Source: CAYGAW01 sp964347945
Lineage (GTDB): Bacteria; Chloroflexota; Anaerolineae; UBA7937; B3-Chlor
NCBI GenBank assembly: GCA_964347945.1
Contig: CAYGAW010000206.1
Span: 1-10,884, forward strand
Length of the DNA stretch: 10,884 nt
Direction: 5' to 3'
The translations under genes were made by a program, and so were the position numbers. A model generated the notes under the pieces. It was not told the DNA's origin. It saw only the letters and a program-made list of their open reading frames with translations, and searched no databases. Position 1 is the stretch's first letter, and each line of letters starts with the position of its first letter. Below, piece by piece: positions 1 to 6,330 of the stretch.

Positions 1-358
1 AGTTGCTGCAATCCACTATCGGGTCGTACTCTACCTCGCCGAAATACTGCTCCACGGCATGGGCATACGAGCTGTTCAACCGTAGCATAGTCTGGATCGT
101 CGTGGTATTGGTGATGAAGGCCCCTTCGTCGCTGTAGGAAGCAATGCCCCCGTTCACCTCCCACCAGTACTTGTGAGGCTCCGCCAGGAGCATAGCGCGC
201 GTGCGATGGTAGGCATCCCTGACCTCAGCCCGGGGCACCTTGAGGATCTCCTGGGACAGGGTGCTGATAGACTTCTCTGCCAACTCCCCAACCTGGTCCT
301 CCTCAGCCGTCAGCGTGCCGTCGTAGTCTAGGATGACCTTGAACAACCCTTCTGGCAT
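1..358 (-). CDS. HAD-family hydrolase, 5' part (runs off left edge)
   Basis: Reading the minus strand from the ATG at 358 gives 119 open codons to the window edge with no stop. Residues 8-17 read VILDYDGTLT, the DxDGTxT motif I of haloacid-dehalogenase-fold phosphohydrolases; D11 would be the nucleophile and D13 the general acid. Motifs II-IV and the C-terminus lie outside the window, so the substrate cannot be named. Residues 20-119 look like a helical cap or insertion, with no motif I recognise. A promoter-like element lies at 392-420 on the same strand, about 27 bases upstream by its predicted start point. The Shine-Dalgarno is poor: a GAGGAA about 14 bases before the ATG. HAD membership is well supported by motif I alone; the specific role is unknown. 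Confidence 0.75.
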   Translation of the reverse strand, partial: MPEGLFKVILDYDGTLTAEEDQVGELAEKSISTLSQEILKVPRAEVRDAYHRTRAMLLAEPHKYWWEVNGGIASYSDEGAFITNTTTIQTMLRLNSSYAHAVEQYFGEVEYDPIVDCSN

Positions 359-391
359 GTCCCTATACCCGTTTCCTCAGTACGCTTCGGC

Positions 392-420
392 ACTATATCA
401 TAGTCTCACGCCATCTTCAA
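392..420 (-). promoter_or_regulatory. Sigma70-like promoter for the HAD gene
   Basis: On the minus strand, TTGAAG (420-415) is followed after 17 bases by TATAGT (397-392). These match the -35 and -10 consensus at 4/6 and 5/6 positions. Transcription would start near 385, giving a leader of about 27 bases before the ATG at 358. Found by eye only. Confidence 0.45.
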
Positions 421-429
421 GAGATTCCC

Positions 430-459
430 TAGACACATAGTAGCCTTATGTCGTATAAT
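430..459 (+). promoter_or_regulatory. Sigma70-like promoter for the rightward operon
   Basis: TAGACA (430-435) is followed after 18 bases by a perfect TATAAT (454-459). Transcription would start near 466, leaving about 145 bases of leader before the kinase ATG at 612. I see no riboswitch or terminator structure in that leader. It stands back to back with the minus-strand promoter; the two -35 elements are about 9 bases apart, so one regulator could affect both. Confidence 0.45.
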
Positions 460-611
460 CGTGCTTGGGAGCACTTCGTTCGATGCTTCCCTGCAGGTGT
501 CGCTGGCGAGCCCGCTGCGCTGTCCAAAAAGGTAGAACCATGCTGGTGGTCAGTAGTGTGCCTATGCTATCAGGTATGCACTCCATCAGCCGACCAACTT
601 GAAGAGCCAAT

Positions 612-1220
612 ATGTCAAGGCCCGTACTCATCCTTGTCACCGGTCTTCCCTGCACGGGCAAATCCACGTTGGCCAAGCGTCTGGCGAGAGACCTCGGGCT
701 GCCCCTGGTAAGCAGAGATGACATCAAGGAGGTACTCTTTGACAATCTCGGATGGAAGGATCGTGACTGGTCGAAGAAACTGGGAATTGCCAGCTGGCAC
801 CTGTTGTACTACTTCGTAGACCTCCTCTTGGCTACTAGGCAGTCCTTTGTCGTAGAGAACTATTTCAAGCCAGATTTCGACACGCAGAAGTTCCGTGATC
901 TGAGGGCCAGATACGATTATCACGCTCTTCAGATTCGCTGCACGACTGACGGCGAGACCCTCTTCGAACGGTTCAAGCGACGTTCCGAATCTGGCGAGCG
1001 ACATCGTGGGCATACTGATCACCAGAACCACGCAGAGTTCGAGCAACAGTTGAGAGCGGGCACCTGTGACATGCTGGATATTGGTGGCGAAACCCTTGAC
1101 GTCGACACGACAGATTTGGCAGGCATTGACTACGCGGCTCTGCTCACCGCAGTCGAACGACGACTGCCAGCTGATGCAAACCCTCGCTCTCAATCCTCGA
1201 CCACTAGCGAGGCTCACTAA
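612..1220 (+). CDS. Small P-loop kinase (AAA_33 / zeta-toxin-like fold)
   Basis: 202 residues. Residues 5-19 form a hydrophobic strand followed by a Walker A loop, GLPCTGKST (11-19), for ATP phosphate binding. SRDDIKE (34-40) matches the aspartate-containing substrate/phosphoryl-acceptor region of small kinases of this fold (polynucleotide kinase, chloramphenicol phosphotransferase, zeta-like and gluconate-kinase-like proteins). VVENYF (80-85) ends the next strand, and the arginine-rich ERFKRRSESGERHRG (119-133) fits a lid. The substrate cannot be told from sequence. The start has GAAGAG five bases upstream. The gene follows the promoter at 430-459 and lies 59 bases before resB, so co-transcription is possible but looser than in the rest of the cluster. 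A 200-residue antisense frame over the same DNA is a shadow. Confidence 0.75.
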   Translation: MSRPVLILVTGLPCTGKSTLAKRLARDLGLPLVSRDDIKEVLFDNLGWKDRDWSKKLGIASWHLLYYFVDLLLATRQSFVVENYFKPDFDTQKFRDLRARYDYHALQIRCTTDGETLFERFKRRSESGERHRGHTDHQNHAEFEQQLRAGTCDMLDIGGETLDVDTTDLAGIDYAALLTAVERRLPADANPRSQSSTTSEAH

Positions 1221-1268
1221 GGATATTTGCCGGTTCGTTTGAGTCGCGATTCGAACACGTCTATCGCT

Positions 1269-1274
1269 GGAGGT
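1269..1274 (+). promoter_or_regulatory. Strong ribosome binding site fixing a TTG start for resB
   Basis: GGAGGT ends five bases before the TTG at 1280. No ATG or GTG further in gives a better-placed site and still keeps the basic N-terminus before the first membrane segment. This decides the resB start and shows that this genome uses TTG starts. Confidence 0.7.
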
Positions 1275-1279
1275 CAGAT

Positions 1280-2671
1280 TTGCCCGTGCGCACAGGCAAA
1301 GGCCGGGGTCCTGGCCGGAGAGTTTGGCGCTCTCTTTGCTCCATCAAGCTCACTGCCATTCTCCTCTCCGCCGTCCTCATCATGTCACTTGCCGGCACCG
1401 TGTTCCCTCAGCTCAGCGCAGAGATTCAAGCTGACCCGGTGGCTTATGCTCTGTGGGAGCAGGGGGCGCGGGACAGATATGAACCCCTGAGCGACATCTA
1501 TCGCGCCATAGGGCTCTTCAACGTCTACGCCTCGCCCATCTTTGTGCTGAGCCTGGCTGCCCTCTCAATCAACGGGTTGGCTTGCACCGTCAACAGGCTG
1601 AAACCCATCTGGAGGGCCATCACGGCGAAGCCTAGGGCCGTCAGGCCAGACAGCTTCTACGCCAGGGCAGGCAACCGCTCTTCCTTGGAGGTTGCTTCAA
1701 AGCAACGGGCGCGAGAAGCGATAACAGAAGTTCTATCCCAGCACAGGTACCGCCCGCTGATGGAGGAACAAAAGGGGATTACCTACGTCCGCGCCGACAA
1801 GAACCGCTTCGCCAGAGTGGGCACACTGGTCACTCACAGTGCGGTGGTATTGATCGCCTTGGGAGCGGTATGGAGTGCGCGAGCTAGCTGGAGGGAGCCT
1901 GTCGTAATCTTGGGACCTGGCGAGTCGTACGACGTGCCCCACGGACACGACTTCCAGGTGCGTCACGAAGGCTTCGACGTCGCTAGGTACCCCGATGGTA
2001 CACCGCGCGACTTTCGCAGCCACCTGGTCGTGGTGCAGGGCGGGTCAGAGGTTGCCAGAAAGATCGTCCGAGTCAACGATCCACTGACCTACCAGGGGGT
2101 GGGCTTCTACCTCTGGGGCGCAGGACCTGCCCTGCGCATCGTCGGTTTGGACGCTGACGGGATCCCTCTTCCCATGGCACCTTCATGGAGCAAAGAGATT
2201 GGGGAAGGCGATGTCTCACTGGCCATCACGGGCGAGGCGGATGAGGCTGCGCTATACCTTCCTACTCTCGATGCGAGCGTGAAGGTGAGCCCCAATCACA
2301 CGGCCGTGCTGGACGAGTCAGCGGAAGCTCCTCTCGCCTTCCTAGAGGTCTCCCAGGCTGGTCAGCCGCTATTCAGTGACTATGTGCCCGGAGGAGAAGC
2401 GGTCCAGCTGCCCGGCTTCAGCCTTCAATTCGTGCCGGACTACTACACCGTGCTCCAAGTAGTCAGCGACCCTGGATTTGCACCAGTCGTCCTGGCCAGC
2501 CTCTTGGGCGTCATAGGGCTGCTTATATCCTTCTACTTCCATCCAAGCCGCGTATGGATCAAGCTCACCGACGAAGATCTGGTGGTCGCCGGCTCGGCGG
2601 ACAGGAACCAGCCGGCATTCCAGGCCGAGTTCGCCAAGCTGGTCAAGGACCTGGGGGAAGAACTGCCATGA
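1280..2671 (+). CDS. resB: ResB-like cytochrome c biogenesis protein (System II)
   Basis: 463 residues from the TTG start. ResB (also called Ccs1/CcsB) pairs with CcsA to move haem across the cytoplasmic membrane and join it to CxxCH apocytochromes outside. The ResB plan is visible: a basic N-terminus; TM1 at about 22-43 ending in AGTVFPQ; TM2 at about 78-101; TM3 at about 181-199 containing THSAVVLI with H186, a candidate haem ligand; a large extracytoplasmic region at about 200-398 containing VNDPLTYQGVGFYLWG (265-280); and TM4 at about 399-420 followed by HPSRVWIKL. The stop codon overlaps the ccsA start (ATGA), so the two are translationally coupled, as expected for partners. Length is normal for the family. 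Four membrane segments and the family-typical phrases make this a confident call. Confidence 0.92.
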   Translation: MPVRTGKGRGPGRRVWRSLCSIKLTAILLSAVLIMSLAGTVFPQLSAEIQADPVAYALWEQGARDRYEPLSDIYRAIGLFNVYASPIFVLSLAALSINGLACTVNRLKPIWRAITAKPRAVRPDSFYARAGNRSSLEVASKQRAREAITEVLSQHRYRPLMEEQKGITYVRADKNRFARVGTLVTHSAVVLIALGAVWSARASWREPVVILGPGESYDVPHGHDFQVRHEGFDVARYPDGTPRDFRSHLVVVQGGSEVARKIVRVNDPLTYQGVGFYLWGAGPALRIVGLDADGIPLPMAPSWSKEIGEGDVSLAITGEADEAALYLPTLDASVKVSPNHTAVLDESAEAPLAFLEVSQAGQPLFSDYVPGGEAVQLPGFSLQFVPDYYTVLQVVSDPGFAPVVLASLLGVIGLLISFYFHPSRVWIKLTDEDLVVAGSADRNQPAFQAEFAKLVKDLGEELP

Positions 2672-3498
2672 CTGCTGACTCATCTGCGATACTCAGTATC
2701 GCGGTCCCCCTCGTCGCCGGAGCGACCGCGGGCTACGTAGCCTGTCTCTTCAAGGGACGGCAGGTGCTCGGCCGGCTGAGCACGGGCCTGGCTCTCGCCG
2801 CGGTGGTCTGCCTCAGCATTGGCCTTGCTGTACGTGCTACGGAGTCTGGACATTGGCCGCTCAGCAACAGCTACGAGTACGCCATGGTCTTCGCGTGGTG
2901 CACGCTCGTGATATACCTGGTGCTGGAACATGTGACAGGCACAAGGGCCCTGGGGGCATCCGTGCTCCTCATCGCCCTGCTCATCGTCGGCTACGCGCAA
3001 ATCCTGGCTCCAGAGAGCACGAGAATAGGGCGGCCTTTGCTGCCCGCTCTCCAAACCAGTTGGCTGCAACTGCATGTCACCACTGGCGCAATAGCCTACG
3101 GGGCCTTCGCGGTGAGTTGTGGCGCAAGTATGATGTATCTCATAGGAGAGACGACACCGGGCCTACCTGAGCACTTCCCCGAGTCTACCACAGCAGACGA
3201 GTTCAATTTCAGGGCGCTGGCGGTGGGCTATCCTGCCATGAGCCTGGTGCTCATCACAGGCGCCATTTGGGCCCAACTGGCCTGGGGTAGATACTGGAGT
3301 TGGGATATCAAGGAGACATGGACGCTCATCACCTGGCTGGTATACACCCTGCTGCTCCACCTACGAGCCATCAGGGGATGGCGGGGCAGGCCCATCGCCG
3401 CCCTCTCCATCGTGGGCTTTCTCTGCGTGATCTTTACCCTTTGGGGAGCAGGCTGGCTCGCCAGTCGCGTTGGCGTGGAAAGCCTGCACCTCTACTGA
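2668..3498 (+). CDS. ccsA: CcsA/ResC-type cytochrome c haem-handling protein
   Basis: 276 residues. Start taken at the ATG at 2668, which overlaps the resB stop by four bases and has GGGGGA nine bases upstream; the frame stays open further upstream, but that part reads as a non-membrane shadow of resB. The protein is almost entirely membrane segments. The diagnostic WWD haem-binding region is present as WGRYWSWDIKETW (206-218). Candidate haem-ligating histidines are H136 in LQLHVTTG before the WWD, H231 in LLLHLR after it, and H274 near the C-terminus. HWPLSNSYEYAM (62-73) is also typical. CcsA presents haem at the outer membrane face and, with ResB, ligates it to cytochromes. Neither CcdA nor the thioredoxin-like ResA appears in the window, so the thiol-reducing branch must be elsewhere if present. 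Confidence 0.93.
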   Translation: MTADSSAILSIAVPLVAGATAGYVACLFKGRQVLGRLSTGLALAAVVCLSIGLAVRATESGHWPLSNSYEYAMVFAWCTLVIYLVLEHVTGTRALGASVLLIALLIVGYAQILAPESTRIGRPLLPALQTSWLQLHVTTGAIAYGAFAVSCGASMMYLIGETTPGLPEHFPESTTADEFNFRALAVGYPAMSLVLITGAIWAQLAWGRYWSWDIKETWTLITWLVYTLLLHLRAIRGWRGRPIAALSIVGFLCVIFTLWGAGWLASRVGVESLHLY

Positions 3499-3523
3499 CT
3501 GCACGTCGTCGAAGGGGCCCAAA

Positions 3524-4783
3524 ATGGGCGACATCACAAGACGCCAGTTTCTGAAGGCCATGGCAAGCCTCGGTCTCGCTGCTCTTGGTGGCGGGACGCT
3601 GGTCTCTCAGCTATCGTGCAGTTCGCGGAGGGAAAGCGCCGGTACCCTCCAAGCCCCGCCACGCGCCTCTCCGTATTCACGGGAGGCCAGGTTCTACCAG
3701 GCTCTGGAGGGTGACCTGAGTTGTTTGTCCTGCCACGGCTCCATCCAGCCCTCACGCGTTCTCTACTGTCACAATCCTCATGAGGGAAGTTATGTCAAGT
3801 GCGAACTCTGCCCCAAAGGATGTATCATCTCCGAAGGACACAGAGGAGACTGCCGTGTCAGGGAGAACCGCGGCGGTAAGCTCTACACCATGGTCTATGG
3901 CAATCCCTGCGCAGTTCATGCGGATCCCATCGAGAAGAAGCCATTCTACCACTTCCTACCCACGAGCGTAGCCTTCTCCATCGCTACGGCCGGCTGCAAT
4001 CTACACTGCCAGTACTGCCAGAACTGGGAGATATCCCAATTCCCGCCTGAGGACCTGGACAACTACGACCTCCCACCAGAGGGAGTTGTTGAAGCCGCCC
4101 TAGGCACCGGAAGCCGTTCGATAGCGTACACCTATTCCGAGCCAACGATCTTCTACGAATACATGGTGGACACCGCTCGCATGGCCCGCGAGGCTGGGCT
4201 GCAAAATGTGGTCATCTCAGCTGGGTACATCAGCGCTGGTCCCCTGCGGGAACTCTGCCGCACGGTCGATGCCATCAAGATAGACCTCAAAGGCTTCAAC
4301 GAGGACTTCTACGAGAAGGTCTGCTACGGAACTTTGCAGCCGGTGCTGGACAGTATCAAGCTGATTCACGAGCAAGGAGTCCATCTTGAGATCGTCAATC
4401 TGGTGGTACCCACCTTGAACGATGATCCGGAAGAGCTCAAGGAACTGGCGCGCTGGGTAGTAGATAACGTCGGCCCTGATGTCCCTGTCCACTTCAACCG
4501 CTTCCAACCGTTGTACAAACTGATGAATCTGCCGCCTACACCGGTGGAGTCCCTGGAGACCGCGAGAGACATAGCCCTCGAAGAGGGCATCAACTACGCC
4601 TATGTCGGTAACGTTCCGGGCCATCCAGCAAACCACACTTACTGTGCCTCATGTGGCGAAGCGATTATCGTGCGCCAAGGGTTTGCCCTGCTGGAGTACC
4701 ATCTCAGAGAGGGAAACTGTGAGTACTGCGGCAACCCTATACCAGGGGTATGGCGAGAGGCGAGAGCAGATCATGAGAGCTAG
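3524..4783 (+). CDS. amrS: AmmeMemoRadiSam radical SAM enzyme with Tat leader and CxxCH
   Basis: 419 residues from the ATG at 3524, preceded by GAAGGGG six bases upstream; an in-frame ATG at 3470 lies inside ccsA and lacks that site. The N-terminus is a twin-arginine leader: TRRQFLK (5-11) plus a hydrophobic stretch at about 12-30. A cysteine follows at 32, but the residues before it are not a good lipobox. Residues 53-63 and 91-146 match the AmrS family N-terminal region (CELCPKGC at 93-100, GDCRVREN, HADPIEKKPFYHFLP). Between them is an insert of about 27 residues with CLSCH at 67-71, a haem c-type CxxCH. The catalytic cluster motif is C158-x3-C162-x2-C165 in CNLHCQYCQNW. The C-terminus has paired CxxC motifs (374/377, 399/402), typical of the family, probably binding metal. 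The family is related to glycyl-radical-enzyme activases; its reaction is unknown. It lies between ccsA and the Memo-AMMECR1 gene, overlapping the latter by 11 bases. Confidence 0.9.
   Translation: MGDITRRQFLKAMASLGLAALGGGTLVSQLSCSSRRESAGTLQAPPRASPYSREARFYQALEGDLSCLSCHGSIQPSRVLYCHNPHEGSYVKCELCPKGCIISEGHRGDCRVRENRGGKLYTMVYGNPCAVHADPIEKKPFYHFLPTSVAFSIATAGCNLHCQYCQNWEISQFPPEDLDNYDLPPEGVVEAALGTGSRSIAYTYSEPTIFYEYMVDTARMAREAGLQNVVISAGYISAGPLRELCRTVDAIKIDLKGFNEDFYEKVCYGTLQPVLDSIKLIHEQGVHLEIVNLVVPTLNDDPEELKELARWVVDNVGPDVPVHFNRFQPLYKLMNLPPTPVESLETARDIALEEGINYAYVGNVPGHPANHTYCASCGEAIIVRQGFALLEYHLREGNCEYCGNPIPGVWREARADHES
3719..3736 (+). other. CxxCH motif (candidate covalent haem c site) in AmrS
   Basis: The codons give S-C-L-S-C-H at residues 66-71, just after the Tat leader region and before the family's conserved CxxC region. 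This is the only CxxCH among the proteins in the window. It may attach haem c if the protein is exported. The other reading is that, with C82, H83, H86, C93 and C96, it forms a zinc or iron-sulfur site. Confidence 0.55.
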
Positions 4784-6323
4784 GTTCCGCAACACAGCAC
4801 TGCCAGCAGCTATGCTGCTCTGCGTGGTTCTGGGTGGGTGCGACCTGGCCCCACCCTCGGTTGGAGAACGCACACCCACCATTCCTTCCATTGCTACCTC
4901 GACGCCTCCAGCCGTAAGGCCTGAGACGGTGAGAGAACCAGCTGTTGCTGGAAGCTTCTATCCCGATGACCCCGAGAACCTGGCCACGATGGTGGACTCC
5001 TTTCTGGAGTTCGTCGAAGACACTGACGGGGAGCCTATCGCCCTCATCGTACCCCACGCGGGCTACGTGTATTCAGGCTGGGTGGCTGCCTACGCCTTCA
5101 AGGAACTGGAGGGCGTCTCGTATGACACCATTGTCATCGTCGGGCCCAACCATCGCCACGCCACGTTCCAAGACATCTCTGTGTATGCCCAGGGCGCATT
5201 CCGGACACCGCTGGGGTTGATACCGATCGATGAAGAGGTAGCGCAGGCTCTTCTCGACATGGACGAGCGCAACGTCTTCGAGCCCGACGTGCACGCGGCG
5301 GAGCACTCCATAGAGGTGGAACTGCCTTTCTTGCAGCGGATCTATCAGGACCTCGAAATTGTGCCCATCGTCATCGGCCAGCCGACGGAAGAGAATATTG
5401 AGATTCTTTCGGAGGCACTGGTCAAGGTACTCGGCGATCGCAAGGCGCTCATCATCGCTAGCTCCGATATGTCACACTACCCACCTTACGACGAGGCTGT
5501 CCGCGTGGACTCCGCGACCTTGGCAGCCATGGAGACAATGGACCCCCTGGCAGTCTCATCCACCATTAGAGAGAGCATGACCAGTGGGGTTCCGAATCTG
5601 GGCACCTGCCTGTGCGGTCAAGGGCCGGTGCTGACAGCGATGAAGGTGGCGCAGCGCCTGGGAGCGAACCAGGTCACCGTGCTCAAGTATGCCAACTCCG
5701 CCGACAGCCCCCTGGTGACAGGAGATCGCTCGCAGGTTGTCGGCTACGGTGCGGTGATGTTCTGGCGCTACGAACCTCCGCAGCTCTCCGCCGCCGACAA
5801 GGACAGATTGTTGACCATCGCCAGGGAATCGATCGCCCAATATCTCCTAGACGGCACGATGCCCGCGTTCACCATCACAGAGCCCAATCTCCTGCGGAAC
5901 AGTGGAGCCTTCGTCACCCTGGAGCAGGGGGATGATCTGAGGGGTTGCGTAGGCCACATCCTCGCCCGGCAACCGCTGCACGTCACCGTGCAGCAGGCCG
6001 CCGTAAGCGCAGCTACCGAGGACCCTCGTTTCCCTCCCTTGGCCCCTGAGGAACTGGAACAGATCACCATTGAGATCTCCGTTCTGTCACCCCTAAAGCG
6101 GGTGACCAGCACACAGAGCATAGAGGTGGGAAGGCATGGGGTCGTGATCGTTGCCGAAGGCACGAGCGGGCTGCTGCTCCCACAGGTGGCCAGTGAAGAA
6201 GGATGGAGCCGCGAGGAATTCCTTGAAGCTGTCTCCCGCAAGGCCGGATTACCCAAAGACGCATGGCGACAAGGAGCCGCCCTGTACGCGTTCACTGCCA
6301 TCGTGTTCGGCGAAGCATCGTGA
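4773..6323 (+). CDS. Memo-AMMECR1 fusion lipoprotein (AmmeMemoRadiSam B+A)
   Basis: 516 residues from the ATG at 4773; the frame is open further upstream, but this start puts a lipoprotein signal at the N-terminus. The signal is basic residues 2-6, a hydrophobic core and lipobox LGGC with lipidated C23, then a Pro/Thr/Ser-rich linker to about 52. Residues 54-332 form a Memo domain: REPAVAGSFYP (54-64), VPHAGYVYSG (93-102), GPNHRHA, AEHSIEVELPFLQ (176-188), SSDMSHY (230-236), CGQGP (281-285) and VVGYGAVMF. H95, H127 and C281 match the His-His-Cys metal site described for human MEMO1. Residues 338-516 form an AMMECR1 domain: LRGCVG (389-394), ATEDPRFPPL and LLLPQVASEEGW. Both domains look full length. 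Their biochemical roles in bacteria are not established; they co-occur with AmrS, whose gene overlaps this one by 11 bases. A GAGAG lies six bases before the start. Confidence 0.9.
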   Translation: MRARFRNTALPAAMLLCVVLGGCDLAPPSVGERTPTIPSIATSTPPAVRPETVREPAVAGSFYPDDPENLATMVDSFLEFVEDTDGEPIALIVPHAGYVYSGWVAAYAFKELEGVSYDTIVIVGPNHRHATFQDISVYAQGAFRTPLGLIPIDEEVAQALLDMDERNVFEPDVHAAEHSIEVELPFLQRIYQDLEIVPIVIGQPTEENIEILSEALVKVLGDRKALIIASSDMSHYPPYDEAVRVDSATLAAMETMDPLAVSSTIRESMTSGVPNLGTCLCGQGPVLTAMKVAQRLGANQVTVLKYANSADSPLVTGDRSQVVGYGAVMFWRYEPPQLSAADKDRLLTIARESIAQYLLDGTMPAFTITEPNLLRNSGAFVTLEQGDDLRGCVGHILARQPLHVTVQQAAVSAATEDPRFPPLAPEELEQITIEISVLSPLKRVTSTQSIEVGRHGVVIVAEGTSGLLLPQVASEEGWSREEFLEAVSRKAGLPKDAWRQGAALYAFTAIVFGEAS

Positions 6324-6330
6324 CCCCAAC

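Noticed and set aside
448..711. 87-residue plus-strand frame upstream of and overlapping the kinase
   Set aside because: Its ATG overlaps the promoter -10 region, there is no ribosome site, and its second half is the kinase DNA read out of frame.
615..1217. 200-residue antisense frame covering almost the whole kinase gene
   Set aside because: It mirrors the kinase codons, has no recognisable domain or ribosome site, and the sense frame has a clear Walker A motif.
3470..3523. Earlier in-frame ATG for amrS at 3470
   Set aside because: It overlaps ccsA, lacks a ribosome site and would put 18 polar residues before the twin-arginine leader; the ATG at 3524 has GAAGGGG at good spacing.
5768..6301. 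177-residue minus-strand frame under the AMMECR1 domain
   Set aside because: Ser/Arg/Pro-rich composition typical of an antisense shadow; the plus frame has full AMMECR1 motifs.
6151..6330. 60-codon upstream extension of the membrane protein
   Set aside because: It lies wholly inside the AMMECR1 coding region, is charged rather than hydrophobic, and the ATG at 6331 leads straight into the first membrane segment.
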